Of a DNA stretch of 64,000 bases, positions 20,601 through 30,636 are shown in pieces; within the stretch, counting starts at the first letter, position 1; every line of letters begins with the position of its first letter. This DNA comes from Spodoptera frugiperda (Eukaryota; Arthropoda; Insecta; Lepidoptera; Noctuidae), in contig NC_064225.1 of NCBI RefSeq assembly GCF_023101765.2, forward strand, positions 6,944,001 to 7,008,000, given 5' to 3'. Below the pieces are notes generated by a model. The model was given only the letters and a program-made list of their open reading frames with translations, ran no database searches and was not told the DNA's origin. A program made the position numbers and the translations under genes.

Positions 20601-21923
20601 TGATCTTAAGAAAATAGATACAAAAACCAGAAAACTTCTTGCAATGAATAAAGCACACCAACAAAAAGCAGATGTAGAACGACTGTACTTACCGGTTATG
20701 TATGGAGGTAGGGGGTTACTAAATGTAGAAAATATATATAAAACACAAATAATAAAGTATAAACAATATCTTAGAATAGAGCAGGATCACTTAATAAAAA
20801 CAATAGTTCAACATGATATAAATAAAGATAAATACTCAATAATTAAAGAAGCAGAAGAAATAGAATCGGAACTAGAGTTAGCAACAGGCGAAAGACATAC
20901 AGATAAGGAAATTAAAGAGGCAATAATTAGAAAACAGATTAGCAGATGGCACAATAAACCACTTCACGGACAGTTTGCAAAAAAGTTTTAGGACAAGAGA
21001 ATATAGATGTAGTTCAGTCTTTTAGGTGGATTAAAAAGCAGCAGGTCTCCCCATCAATAGAATCGTCCGTGTTTGCGATACAGGACCAAGCGGTAATGAC
21101 GCGACAACATCAACGCGACATCCTCAAAGAGCCAGTAGACGGCAAGTGCCGACTGTGCGCTGTCAAGGACGAAACCGCGCAGCATATAATATCTGGCTGC
21201 GAAAAACTGGCAGGAACTTATTATGTCAAACGGCATAATAATCTTGTCCAGTACGTCTACTGGTGTCTCGCTCGAAAGCATGGCATGGACGTTAATAAAC
21301 TTTGGTGGAAAGAGACTCTCACCCAACCCAAAGTAGTTGAAAACGAAACAGGCAAAATAATGTGGGAAATCCCAATTCACACAGACGTCACAGTAGCACA
21401 CAATAGACCGGACATAGTATACACAAATAAAATAACCAACACCACATACCTCATTGACATAACAGTACCAACCGACTACAACATAGGAGCAAAAGAAATA
21501 GAGAAATTGAGTAAATACCACCTTTTAAAGACAGAGATTAGACGCCTTTGGAATACGGAAACGCACGTTATTCCCATAGTTATTGGAGCCACAGGGGTAG
21601 TAGCCAAAAGTCTCAGCAGATACACAGACAAACTAGAATCATCAATAGATACTACAATACTACAAAAACAAGCCGCCATTCACACAACAATCATTCTTAG
21701 CAAAGTACTAGGAGACACAGTCTTCGTCACAAACATTCCAGAAACCGATCAACTACAGCCATCCCAAACACAGACACCACACACCACTCAATCAACCATC
21801 ACACAAAGCTCACATTCCACAACTGGCATTCAATCTACATCCACACAAAATTCAGAACAACACACAAACAGTATCAATACTCAAGAAGTCAGCAGAAGAG
21901 GAAGGAGGAGAGCTATAAATTAA
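17614..21923 (+). pseudogene. Frameshifted retrotransposon ORF, copy 2
   Basis: It starts at the equivalent ATG in the same strong context; a second upstream ATG (17575) arises from the base change in P4 and is in frame. The frame runs through both Myb-like domains and the whole RT, including QGDSLSP and YMDD. It then meets a TAG at 20989-20991 because the run of seven A in copy 1 (16236-16242) is six A here (20979-20984). The remaining 310 or so codons, holding the CCHC finger and the endonuclease RPD...D...K, continue intact in the next frame to TAA at 21923. A single-base loss in a homopolymer could also be a sequencing error or a slippage site, so the allele may be less dead than it looks. 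Confidence 0.9.
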
Positions 21924-22021
21924 TAATTAGTAGGGGGCAATGAGCACCGTTTTTCCTGCGGGTCGCGGGACGCGATGCTCATTTTCACCGGGTCAAACCC
22001 GAGACGGAGAGACCTCCCCAC

Positions 22022-22495
22022 AAAATAAAATAAAATATAAAATAAAATAAAATAAAATAAAATAAAATAAAATAAAATAAAATAAAATAAAATAAAATAA
22101 AATAAAATAAAATAAAATAAAATAAAATAAAATAAAATAAAATAAAATAAAATAAAATAAAATAAAATAAAATAAAATAAAATAAAATAAAATAAAATAA
22201 AATAAAATAAAAATAAAATAAAAATAAAATAAAAATAAAAATAAAATAAAAATAAAATAAAAATAAAATAAAAATAAAATAAAAATAAAATAAAAATAAA
22301 ATAAAAATAAAATAAAAATAAAATAAAAATAAAATAAAAATAAAATAAAAATAAAATAAAAATAAAATAAAAATAAAATAAAAATAAAATAAAAATAAAA
22401 TAAAAATAAAATAAAAATAAAATAAAAATAAAATAAAAATAAAATAACAATAAAATAAAAATATAAAATAAAAATAAAAAAAAATAAAATAAAAA
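22022..22495. repeat. AAAAT array that turns into an 11-bp repeat
   Basis: The first 180 or so bases (to about 22205) are mostly AAAAT, with an early AAAATATAAAAT variant. From about 22205 to 22450 the unit becomes AAAATAAAAAT (period 11, alternating 5- and 6-mers) about 20 times, then decays before the Helitron sequence resumes. Both frames of antisense Phe/Tyr/Ile/Leu repeats here are artefacts. Confidence 0.93.
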
Positions 22496-22526
22496 ATTAA
22501 TTTATTCCGGACATACAGCGCCATCT

Positions 22527-22565
22527 ATTGTTCAATTTCGTACTTATAGTACGGAATTGAACAAT
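22527..22565. repeat. 17-bp inverted repeat in the Helitron right half
   Basis: ATTGTTCAATTTCGTAC and GTACGGAATTGAACAAT are reverse complements with one mismatch around a 5-nt loop. They lie between CGCCATCTATT and AGATAGATGGCG words, which are themselves complementary and recur in the H1 copies. Confidence 0.8.
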
Positions 22566-23532
22566 GTCGGGCTGTTCCTATATTCCGTAGATAGATGGCG
22601 TTGATCGCGCAATGGTGTAATTACAATTGTTCAGTTCATGTTATTGTTTTAATTCATTGGAAATTTGTTTTTACAAAATAGTAAAAAGCAATGAAAAATA
22701 TAACATAATACAACTTTTAGTACAAAGAAAACGCTCTAACGGAGTATAGATAATTCTATGTCGATCGTTACACGACTTCGGTTCATGTTATTGTTTTAAT
22801 TCATCGAAAAAAAGTTAACAAATAGTAAAAAGGTATGAAAAAAATTATATCAATATAATTAAACTTTTAGTACAAAGAAAATGCCCGAACGGAGTATAAA
22901 TAAATAATCCAAGTTGTCTTTATCCTCGATAGATGGCGTTGGGATCGAAATAGATTGCGCTATGGTTTTGTTACAATTATTTGGTTGGGTATCGGCCGAG
23001 CGCTTCGGTACTATTGTAGAAAATGTGTATTATCAGTCGTATGATTATTTGTCTGTAGTGGTCCTGCTGTTTCGTATATTCTAAATTGGTTTCGTTGTAT
23101 TTGTCAATTAATAAGTTTATTTGTTGGGTTTTCCTGGTTTTCTGGTTAAACTTTTTAACGTAGGTTTAGTTTGATATCGATTATTAGTAGTTACTGTAGT
23201 TAGTTTTTTTAATAAAATTGTAAGTCTAATTTATAAATTAATTAGATTAGATTTAAGTCGTTTCTTTTAAATTATTTAGTTTAAGCTTGGTTATTATAGC
23301 ATAAAGGATAGGTTCTAATATAATTTCTTTTTTAATTGTTATAAATTCGTAATTCGTAGCTTTCTTTAGTTTTAAGTTAGTTTAAGTCCGTTTTTAAACT
23401 ATTTTTTCAATGCCCTAAGTGAGTATACATCTATTAAAATCAAACGCAGAGCTCATTATGTTGATTTTTGAAGAGTTCCCTGGAATATCTTCCACATCTC
23501 ATTTTTGAAAAGATCCCGCGAGATCGGGAACT

Positions 23533-23561
23533 CATCATCATCATCATCAGCCTATAGCTAT
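23533..23561 (-). mobile_element. 29-nt RTE tail inserted with a 7-bp duplication
   Basis: Compared with H1 copies B and C, copy A has 29 extra bases flanked by GGGAACT on both sides (23526-23532 and 23562-23568). On the minus strand the insert reads ATAGCTATAGGCTGATGATG followed by further ATG units, the extreme 3' end of the RTE-like LINE family seen at 8170 and 35215. It is a LINE insertion reduced to its tail. Confidence 0.8.
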
Positions 23562-23637
23562 GGGAACTATGTGGTTAAAACCAAAAATTTGCCGGAAGTC
23601 ACTATTCCACGCGAACGAAGTCGCGGGCAAAAGCTAG

Positions 23638-24288
23638 TGTTATAATATTTATATTTCGTAGCGCCTTCGTATTATTGAGATAAAACGTGATACTCCAGAT
23701 TATAATCGGATGAAAATAAATATTTTTGATGTTTAAGTAAAAACATAGCTAACCAAAAAATAATAACTTACTAACGTAAATATACTGAGAAATACTCTAC
23801 TAGTTTCGAGGCACAGGGGGATTCTTCCTCATGAGCAAAATGTCATGCGTAAGAGGCGACGTCGCACAGCCTACAGAGTTGTACAGTTTACTAAATGAAA
23901 AAGTCACTAGTTCATTTAGTATATCTCACAATACTTATTAACAGTATAAAAAACACATGTTTGCATAAATTAAATCATTTCCGAAGAAAGGTACTCCAAT
24001 AACCTAAGATTAAAGTAACTTTCTTAGCTCTGAGATATATCTTATTTCTATGAAGAGACTTATACACTGTTAGTAGTATAGTTGCACTCCGTAGTCCCTG
24101 CCTATGAGGGTGGGACAAAGACGTGAGTTTATTTATGAATGTACTAGCTGTTACCCGCTATTTCGCACACGTGGTAATAAGAAGGAACGTAATCTCCAGC
24201 CTCCTAACATCCTATAGACGTAAAAACCACAATCACCTACCGTTAATAAAACCTCCTCCGTTGCGACGTAAAAGAAAAATCACACTCA
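23638..24288. other. Right flank of Helitron H1, nothing recognised
   Basis: AT-rich sequence with no assigned repeat or exon. A small open frame starting at 24123 runs into the hAT-like MITE and is not supported. Confidence 0.4.
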
Positions 24289-24587
24289 GGGTGCTTTTCC
24301 ACCAGAGATGTGCTATGCTACGAAAATGTAATAGCTAAGCTGTGAAACTATGTGACCGTTTCCACTGATACTAAGTTACATAGAAGCTACATGGAAGATG
24401 TGTAGCTTGAGTATGCGATGTATCGATAGTAGTGAAGTCATCCATAGCACGCAACTTGCTATATAAAAACATAGCTTAGCTGAATCCATTTCCACCTGTA
24501 CACTATGCTATATGTACCAATGAATATGATTGGTGTAAGCCAAACGCATCCACAGCAACGTAGCATAGCACATCTCTGGTGGAAAAG
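24289..24587 (+). mobile_element. hAT-like MITE with 8-bp target duplication
   Basis: Terminal inverted repeats of about 30 bp (GGGTGCTTTTCCACCAGAGA... and its complement ending ...TCTCTGGTGGAAAAG) enclose about 240 bp without coding. CACACTCA precedes (24281-24288) and follows (24588-24595) the element, an 8-bp duplication as made by hAT transposases. The right TIR lacks the outermost five bases. Relatives are at 49738-50060 and 55797-55868. Confidence 0.8.
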
Positions 24588-24595
24588 CACACTCA

Positions 24596-25009
24596 CACAT
24601 CAAGTAAAGATGTAAGTATCTATCTCGTAAATGACTTTGAGCCATAAAAAAACCTTTACTTTGTATCCTATAAAAGTCTTCAAGTCTTTGAGGCCTGCCT
24701 TTGCCCCGTATTTTTCAAGTACTCATTACAAAATCAACAGGAACCTTTCAATGGGCGTTTACATGGACCACATGGCTGGTACCAGGTGCCCGGTGAAATC
24801 TTTTCATTCAGTATAATAACGTCGTGGCGGTGAGGCGAGATAGGTTTACTGTGAAAGAATGAGACAGAAGTTCCATTTTGTAAGATTTTGGATAAAATGT
24901 TCGTTGAATTGAGTAGGGATATGAAGTAAGTTGCATTCTGAAAAATCTTAGGCGTTTAAATTTATGTTGTAAAATAAAATCAGGTTTTAAAACAAAATGT
25001 ATGACTTCC
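24596..25009. other. No gene recognised
   Basis: AT-rich sequence. Frames of 60-80 codons occur on both strands but show no domain, splice framing or repeat likeness. Confidence 0.4.
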
Positions 25010-25170
25010 GCGCAACTTGTAGCGGGATCGATTTCCGCACGAAACAACTCTTAGCGTGATCCACAGATGTTGTTTCGAGTCTGGATGTCATGTGTATGTG
25101 AACTTGTATGTTTGTAAACACACCTACGACACAGGAGAAACACGTAAACGACAAACCTAGAGTGTGGCAA
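25010..25170 (+). mobile_element. tRNA-derived SINE, family A, partial
   Basis: The copy starts within the B-box region (GCGGGATCGATTTCCGCACG), then GATCCACAGATGTTGTTTCG, TCTGGATGTCATGTGTATGT and ACGACACAGGAGAA. The A-box half is missing, so it is 5'-truncated. Confidence 0.7.
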
Positions 25171-26160
25171 TTCTTTTAAGAAAAAATACGAGTAACTTAA
25201 TTCTATTATTGCATTAAAATTGATCAGTATTGTTTCAGTAGTTTTAGTGAAACTATCACATAGTTGATGTCACTCTGTATGTGTATCATATATTTAACAG
25301 GTTAGACTATCTTATGAACCAAATAACCAATCAAACTTCAAAAATATTACACAGACGCTGATAAAACTTGACGCAACAAATTAATCTTGACTTAATTTGA
25401 ATCACAAACTTCTGGCAGGCGCTACAAGTTTAAAACGCCTAACTTACGAGTGTCAAGTTATTCGAGCTCGGAACACTTGAAGCTGTTAATAAGACAATTT
25501 AATTTATTGCCCGTTTCAATGGAGAAATGTAGAAGTTATGGTTCGCGAAATAGATATTTTCTTTGATTTAATATTTTTTGTTATTTATGACGGTTTGCAA
25601 GAACGATTCGTTATAAATATTTGTCAGAGACAGTACGCTGTTTGGCTATGGGAGTCTTCTAAATAAAACGGATTTCTATAATCTTCATGCTTGGCAAGCG
25701 AGTTGGCGCTTTCGGTTAAAAGGTTAAGGATACTCATAGGCAGGCGTGCTCCATCGTCGGCCACATCATCGCTTGTCATCAGGCGTTCAGTCGAGATTGT
25801 GACCAAATTCCATCTGTCCTGCCTGTCTAGTATCTGTCAAATGTGTAAATCCTTAGTCGTCCTTAGTGGTGACACATTGTATTGTATTCTGCATTCATCA
25901 CACTATGATTCTACCATTTTGTCAATGTTAATGATACAGTAATCGTTTAATGTAAGATATTGGTGGGCCTTCTGTAATAATTGCTGTACAATGACATGAT
26001 GGTTTATTCATAGTTGCGCGGGCACGACCTGTTATTTATAGGGCACAACTTACTACGTTATGTTTATATTGTACTCAAATAAGATCTTACATGTAATGGG
26101 TATCTAATGCCACATCTGTTTGCTTATCAGTATGTAGTTTGACGTGTATTAGAGATAGGT
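25171..26160. other. No gene recognised
   Basis: A stretch of almost 1 kb without assigned repeat. Overlapping frames at 25624-25806 (minus) and 25691-25942 (plus) have no recognisable family and no splice framing. Confidence 0.4.
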
Positions 26161-26430
26161 TTTTTTATGGTGTAAGCCTGTAAACGTGCAGACGGATCAT
26201 CTGATGGTAAGCAATCGCCGCCGCCCATGGACACCCGAAACACCGGAGGCCGTTACTTATAAGGAATTTCAGGGTTAAGAAGATTGGCAAGAGAGGTAAT
26301 TAAGCCTCCGGTAACCTCACTCACACAATGAAACACAACGCAAGCGTTGTTCCACGTCGGTTTTCGGTGAGGCCGTGGTATCACTCCGGTCGAGCCGGCC
26401 CATTCGTGCCGAAGCATGACTCTCCCACAC
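26161..26430 (+). mobile_element. Short interspersed repeat, family C, near full length
   Basis: TTTTTTATGGTGTAAGCCTG, GCAGACGGATCATCTGATGG, CGCCGCCGCCCATGGACACC, GAGGCCGTTAC, GGTAATTAAGCCTCCGGTAA, CACAACGCAAGCGTTGTTCC and GAGGCCGTGGTATCACTCCG occur in order, ending near CTCTCCCACACTT. This is the most complete copy in the window. Antisense and sense frames of 70-90 codons here belong to the repeat. Confidence 0.8.
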
Positions 26431-27380
26431 TTTTGAAACAAAGTAAAGAAAACTTTTGTCACTGTTTAGACCGAACTGATATACCTATTTATACAAGTAC
26501 ATGGAAATATTGTTCACACTGTAAAATATCGCGGAATATAAATCAAACGACACAAACCCGGGTTATTATGACACAGTGTACTCTAATCTCGATGTAGGCA
26601 GTGACACGTCCGGTCACCGTCCGGTTGCTATCCGGTCGTGAGCCGGTTTATTTTACACTGTAATCCTAGAGGCGAACATTACTAACACGTTTTATTTAGC
26701 ACGCTGTTGAGGTTGGTTTTATTTATAGTACCTAAGGTCTAAGTTTATGATGGCCAATATTATAAATTCGAGAGTAAGTGTGTTTGGTCGTTTCGCTTTC
26801 TAAAATGAAACCAGGAATATCAGTAAGCTAGAAGAGCAGAGGCTGATGAATCTAGGTCCTGAATTCTCCCCCTACTCCATTCTATAGATTGTAAATTGTA
26901 ACTCCTCTGGTGGATATCATATCAGGTGGAGCGACTTGGGAGATAGGTTACTTTTTATTCCACGGGAAAGCGGGTGAACCCACTGGCAGAAGCAAGTCTA
27001 ATAATAAAATTGTTAAATGTAGAAAATTTTGCAGTTATTTGCCCAATTAAAGAAACGTAACCCAAACTTTATTCTTGCGACCAAAGAGGTAACAATACGA
27101 GTACACTCACCCCCTATTAACTACGAGTATAAACGCAAATGCATAATTACTTCCTCGGTACCGAAAAGAGGCGTGACTTAATAACTTTTTTTATCTTTAC
27201 GAATGGTGCATAAATTAAGCAAAACTTACAGTCGGGTGAAAGGTAAACGCACTCTAGCATTCGTGACGAACCTGTGACTCTGTGACACGTGATGTCGCGT
27301 GATGTGTTTGTAACACGGCTTTGTAACACTCCAATGTTTTACGTCAGGGATGGCGAACTTTTCTATATTAATGTGCTATT
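26431..27380. other. No gene recognised
   Basis: Unassigned AT-rich sequence. A CCGGTCACCGTCCGGTTGC...CCGGTCGTGAGCCGG cluster at about 26609-26645 repeats the word CCGGT, but no element boundary is visible. Confidence 0.4.
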
Positions 27381-27690
27381 TTTTATGGTGTAAGCCGGTA
27401 AATGAGCAGACGTATCACTAGATGGTAAGGAATCGCCGCCGCCTATGGACGGTTGAAACATCAGAGGCGTTACAAGTGCGTTGCCAGCTGGTTAGGAATT
27501 TAAGGGCTGTTAGGAAATCGGGGATTGGGAAGATTAGACATGGGGATAATTGAGTCTCCAGTAACCTTACATACAAAACGAAACACAATCAAAGCGTTGG
27601 TTTACGTCAGTTTTCTGTGAGGCCGTGGTATCATTCCGGTCAAGCCGGCCCGGTCATATATACCGAAGCATAGCTCTCCCATACTTATTT
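27381..27690 (+). mobile_element. Short interspersed repeat, family C
   Basis: It has the same block order as the copy at 26161, from TTTTTTATGGTGTAAGCCGG through GGAATCGCCGCCGCCTATGG, GCGTTACAAGTGCGTTGCCA and GGCCGTGGTATCATTCCGGT to ATAGCTCTCCCATACTT. It keeps the GTTGCCAGC...AAGGGCTGTTAGG part that the 26161 copy has lost. Confidence 0.8.
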
Positions 27691-27797
27691 TGCATTTTTT
27701 TCTTAAGAATGTTTATTATGGCCTAAGATCTAACTATACTAGGTAGACCTGCAACGCCAGAGACAACATAATATTATACACACGTTCTGTGGGTTCT

Positions 27798-27890
27798 CAT
27801 GATTTTTCCCGCCTTGGGTGAGGCGAAAGAAAGTGTCAGACTCTTACTATCTAACACGTAGTTTGTAGCTCCGGGTCGGCCATCAGCCCT
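27798..27890 (-). mobile_element. Family D repeat fragment
   Basis: TGATTTTTCCCGCCTTGGGT, GAGGCGAAAGAAAGTGTCAG, ACTCTTACT and AGCTCCGGGTCGGCCATCAG follow the inverted family D order seen at 55612. It is short and somewhat rearranged. Confidence 0.6.
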
Positions 27891-28389
27891 ACACAAAACT
27901 TGATCTATCAAGTGTTTAATAGGTGTATATGTTATGTTACGTGCTGAAAATATTGCGTGGCGTGCCCACAGTTCACCATCCCTGATATACATAGTAGTGT
28001 GTAGTGTATGTGGATTAAATTATTAGCATTCCTATTGCGGTCTAGGCGTTAATGTGAGTACTGAATGCGTGGTATTCCCGGAGGGGGTGGGGACGCGTAC
28101 TTAAGGTTTAATTAGTTTACACTTGTGTGTGTTTATGATGAGGGGCCAAGCCCATAGTGGGTCAAATAAAGTCTATGTAATAGCCGGGAATGCTCAAATA
28201 ATTCAATAATTAATTATTATGTTGCTATTGCGTCTGCATATCCACTAGATACAAAGCATTTTTTTGCTGAAAAATTCCTATAGCAAATATTTTGTCTTGA
28301 CAAAGAAATTCATTAAAATCCCACTTCAAGATTAAGGTTTCTTTTACTACTAATATTCAATCATTTTTCTAAAAATGTTTTTTTTATCT

Positions 28390-28583
28390 TTGCCACACGC
28401 TAGGATTTTCTCCTGTCTCGTGAGTGCCTTTACAAACATACAATTTCACATACACATGACACCCAGATCGGAAACAACAATCTGTATTATGGATCACACA
28501 AAGAGTTGTTCTGTGTGGGAATAGCACCCGCGACACGTTGCACGGAAGCCAGTTGCCCAGCCACGGCGCCAAACGTGCAGTCA
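28390..28583 (-). mobile_element. tRNA-derived SINE, family A
   Basis: On the minus strand it starts GACTGCACGTTTGGCGCCGT (A-box region), has a B-box-like stretch, then the GATCCATAATACAGATTGTT and GATCTGGGTGTCATGTGTATG body, and ends near GAGAAAATCCTAGCGTGTGG. It corresponds to the copies at 45115-45305 and 2438-2603. Confidence 0.8.
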
Positions 28584-28875
28584 AAGGTCATTGATATAAA
28601 GTTTATATTCTAACTCATCAAATCGTATAAAATCAGTGTTAATCCTTGAAAAAGGTTCTACGTAACACGAGATAGACCTTTTGACCCGTGAGGCAAGTGG
28701 CCTAAATATTTAATTTCGCTTATAAGCTATAAGGGTCAGCGATAAATAACGGTTATTTAAGTAAAATCCCAGGGCGTTAAAGGATAATGAGGTACTTTCG
28801 AAACTGATGGAAAAAAGCTAATATGGAGTTTCATGCTCATATTTAAATTGTAACTACTGACAGTGTAAACTAGTG

Positions 28876-29175
28876 TGACTGCCTCGTTGGTCGAGTGGTC
28901 TCAGGTGTGATTGCTGGGTAAGGGGTGTCGGGTTCGATTCCCGGGTCGGGCAAAGTATTACTGGGCTTTTCCCGTTTTTCGAAAATAATCCAGTAGTAAC
29001 ACGAAATCATAATGAAAGGGGGTGTTTTTCAGTAGTAACACGAAGTCTGGAATTGTGCAATATTATGACGCTTATTACATAGGACTTTTAACACAGATGG
29101 TTAAAAGTGGGTGAACATTGTATAGTGGTATTAAGTGCCGTAATGTGCAGCTGCCTACCCCTTCGGGGATAAAAG
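28876..29175 (+). mobile_element. tRNA-derived SINE, family B, near full length
   Basis: The head TGCCTCGTTGGTCGAGTGGT is followed by a B-box GGTTCGATTCCCGGGTCGGG, then CAAAGTATTACTGGGCTTTT, a duplicated CAGTAGTAACACGAA block and the 3' part CTACCCCTTCGGGGATAAAA. The B-box is closer to consensus than in the copy at 3091. Confidence 0.85.
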
Positions 29176-29371
29176 GCGTGACGCTAAACTGTAAATAGCT
29201 ACCAAGAAGCGAGCACGGCTTCTTCTAAATTTTCGTCCATGAAACCTTGATCCCAAGCCGCCTATTAATCTTGCGGTCTTAATAATAATTCTCTTCGAAT
29301 CTTCCTTATGTTGACTCAGTGTTATATGCATGAAGATTCAATAAAAAATACTCACTATACTTTTAAGCCTT

Positions 29372-29572
29372 TGTGAATACACATGACAAGTGATAGATGA
29401 TAGAAGTCGCACATAGACGATCGACGTCATAAATCTTACATTGCACTAGTGAAGTTTACATGCGAATAAACGTAGATAGAAAATCCCAATGAAAAACAGT
29501 TGGACAGAAAGCCCGCCAGACACGATCACCTCGCCTGGTCGGAGGATTCTCTTTTTCTTAGAGAACTTTATT
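29372..29572 (-). repeat. Unclassified interspersed repeat, copy 2
   Basis: This is the inverted counterpart of 345-545, with the blocks TGAAGTTTACATGCGAATAA, AACAGTTG...CAGAAAGCCC and ATCACCTCGCCTGGTCGGAG in reverse order. Confidence 0.6.
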
Positions 29573-29812
29573 TCTTCGGAGACTAGTATATTTGTTACAT
29601 GTGTGTGTGTTTCAGTAATACTTTGAAACATACCCCTATACTATAGATAGGAGGAGCTATTGTAGTAGGTAACTAGGTACACATAAAAATCTCTACCGTA
29701 AATTTCACAAAAGAACAAATAAATGTAAGTTCACACTTCGCCATAAATTCTTCCGAACCGCCGTATCTCGTATATCAAGGAATCTCTAACAAAAGTGTAT
29801 ATAGCACACATG

Positions 29813-29960
29813 GCTTCACATCAAACTACACAAAACTAGTATAAACTGAGCTTCGAATATGTGAAAAGATCGTATAAAGCGAGACCATGGTAAGTTGGAT
29901 ATGTGTAGCTCGATTTGTGTACGTGATAGGAGACTTTATGTCAGCTTCAGTGAAAAATGG
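29813..29960 (+). repeat. Repeat F, copy 1
   Basis: CACAAAACTAGTATAAACTG, AGCTTCGAATATGTGAAAAG, ATCGTATAAAGCGAGACCAT and GGTAAGTTGGATATG match 41720-41830 in order, and a short CAGTTTATACTGGTTTGTAT piece recurs at 56094. It is a dispersed repeat of unknown class. Confidence 0.55.
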
Positions 29961-30440
29961 AGTAAGTTTATAAGGTTCCTAGCCTTCTAAGTGTGAAGGG
30001 AAAATGTTGTATTATCTGTGACTTAGATTAGATGGAGTTTTGTAGTTCTAAGAGATGTGTTTTGTGTTGGGTATTACAAAATATCAGAAAGGATCGTATA
30101 TACGGTTATGTCCCACTCAAGTTTTGTCATAATTTTGGAATGTCGTTGTGCTAAAGCAGTCTATTACACGGGAATGATGAAATCCAAACTAAAATCAATA
30201 CAAACCACTTTTAGGACTGTCGATGTACTAACGCAGTGGAGACCACAGGAGTGATGAAATCCAAACTACAACGTTTAAAAATCGGTTTCGAAACAAAAAC
30301 TAAAACCAATACAAACGAATCCAAACAACGTTTAAGACTTTGACTGTCAATAGAAAACTGTTGAAGGCAAATCCTTCGCTAACATCGGTAACCGGTGACC
30401 ACCAGCGCGTTCAATGTGTTAATAACTACAAATGTTTTAA

Positions 30441-30636
30441 TCTATAATAATATTATAAAGCTGATGAGTTTGTTTGTTTGTTTGTTTGAACGCGCTAATC
30501 TCCGGAACTACTGGTCCAATTTGAATAATTTTATGTTGAATAGTGCATTTATCGAGGAAGGCTATAGGCTATAAAACATCACGCTATGACCAATAGGAGC
30601 CAAATACAGTGGGTGAAACCGCGCGGAAGTAGCTAG
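30441..30636 (+). mobile_element. Non-autonomous Helitron, family H3
   Basis: The 196-bp element begins TCTATAATAATATTATAAAG and ends GCGCGGAAGTAGCTAG between A and T. It shares ACGCGCTAATCTCCGGAACT, ACTGGTCCAATTTGAA and CATCACGCTATGACCAATAG with the copy at 43726-43937. A (GTTT)n run lies near the 5' end. Confidence 0.8.

Larger units (their letters stand above)
17494..22021 (+). mobile_element. R4/Dong-like non-LTR retrotransposon, full-length copy 2 (ORF broken)
   Basis: This unit is the same length as copy 1 minus one base and has the same ends and orientation. The two proteins differ at roughly 16 of 1436 positions by eye (for example N/H, R/M and K/N in the N-terminal half). The copies are therefore closely related but did not arise by a very recent tandem duplication of each other. 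Its 3' junction runs straight into AAAAT repeat. Two lesions are visible: the frameshift at 20979-20984 and a mismatch in ribozyme stem P4. Confidence 0.92.
11462..23637 (+). mobile_element. Helitron H1 copy A, split by the retrotransposon array
   Basis: The 5' half (11462-about 11930) begins TCTATACATATAATAAAATC and the 3' half (about 22500-23637) ends GAAGTCGCGGGCAAAAGCTAG. The end is preceded by a CGCG...CGCG mini-hairpin and the element is flanked by A and T. The same two halves are contiguous in copy B (61733-63124) and copy C (48249-49562, minus strand), where they are joined by the tract CAAAAAATAAAAATAAG. In copy A this tract holds three R4-like retrotransposon units and more than 1.3 kb of AAAAT repeat. 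No Rep/helicase gene is present, so the family is non-autonomous. The right half has extra diverged internal units (22500-22740) compared with copies B and C. Confidence 0.85.

Noticed and set aside
12180..22495. Flanking AAAAT arrays read as long terminal repeats of one LTR element
   Set aside because: They are pure microsatellite of unequal length, and the protein has the RT, CCHC and restriction-like endonuclease order of non-LTR elements, with no integrase, protease or RNase H.
28876..28960. Functional tRNA gene
   Set aside because: A- and B-box-like sequences are present, but no acceptor stem closes, and the same head is followed by a family-specific body elsewhere. It is a SINE.
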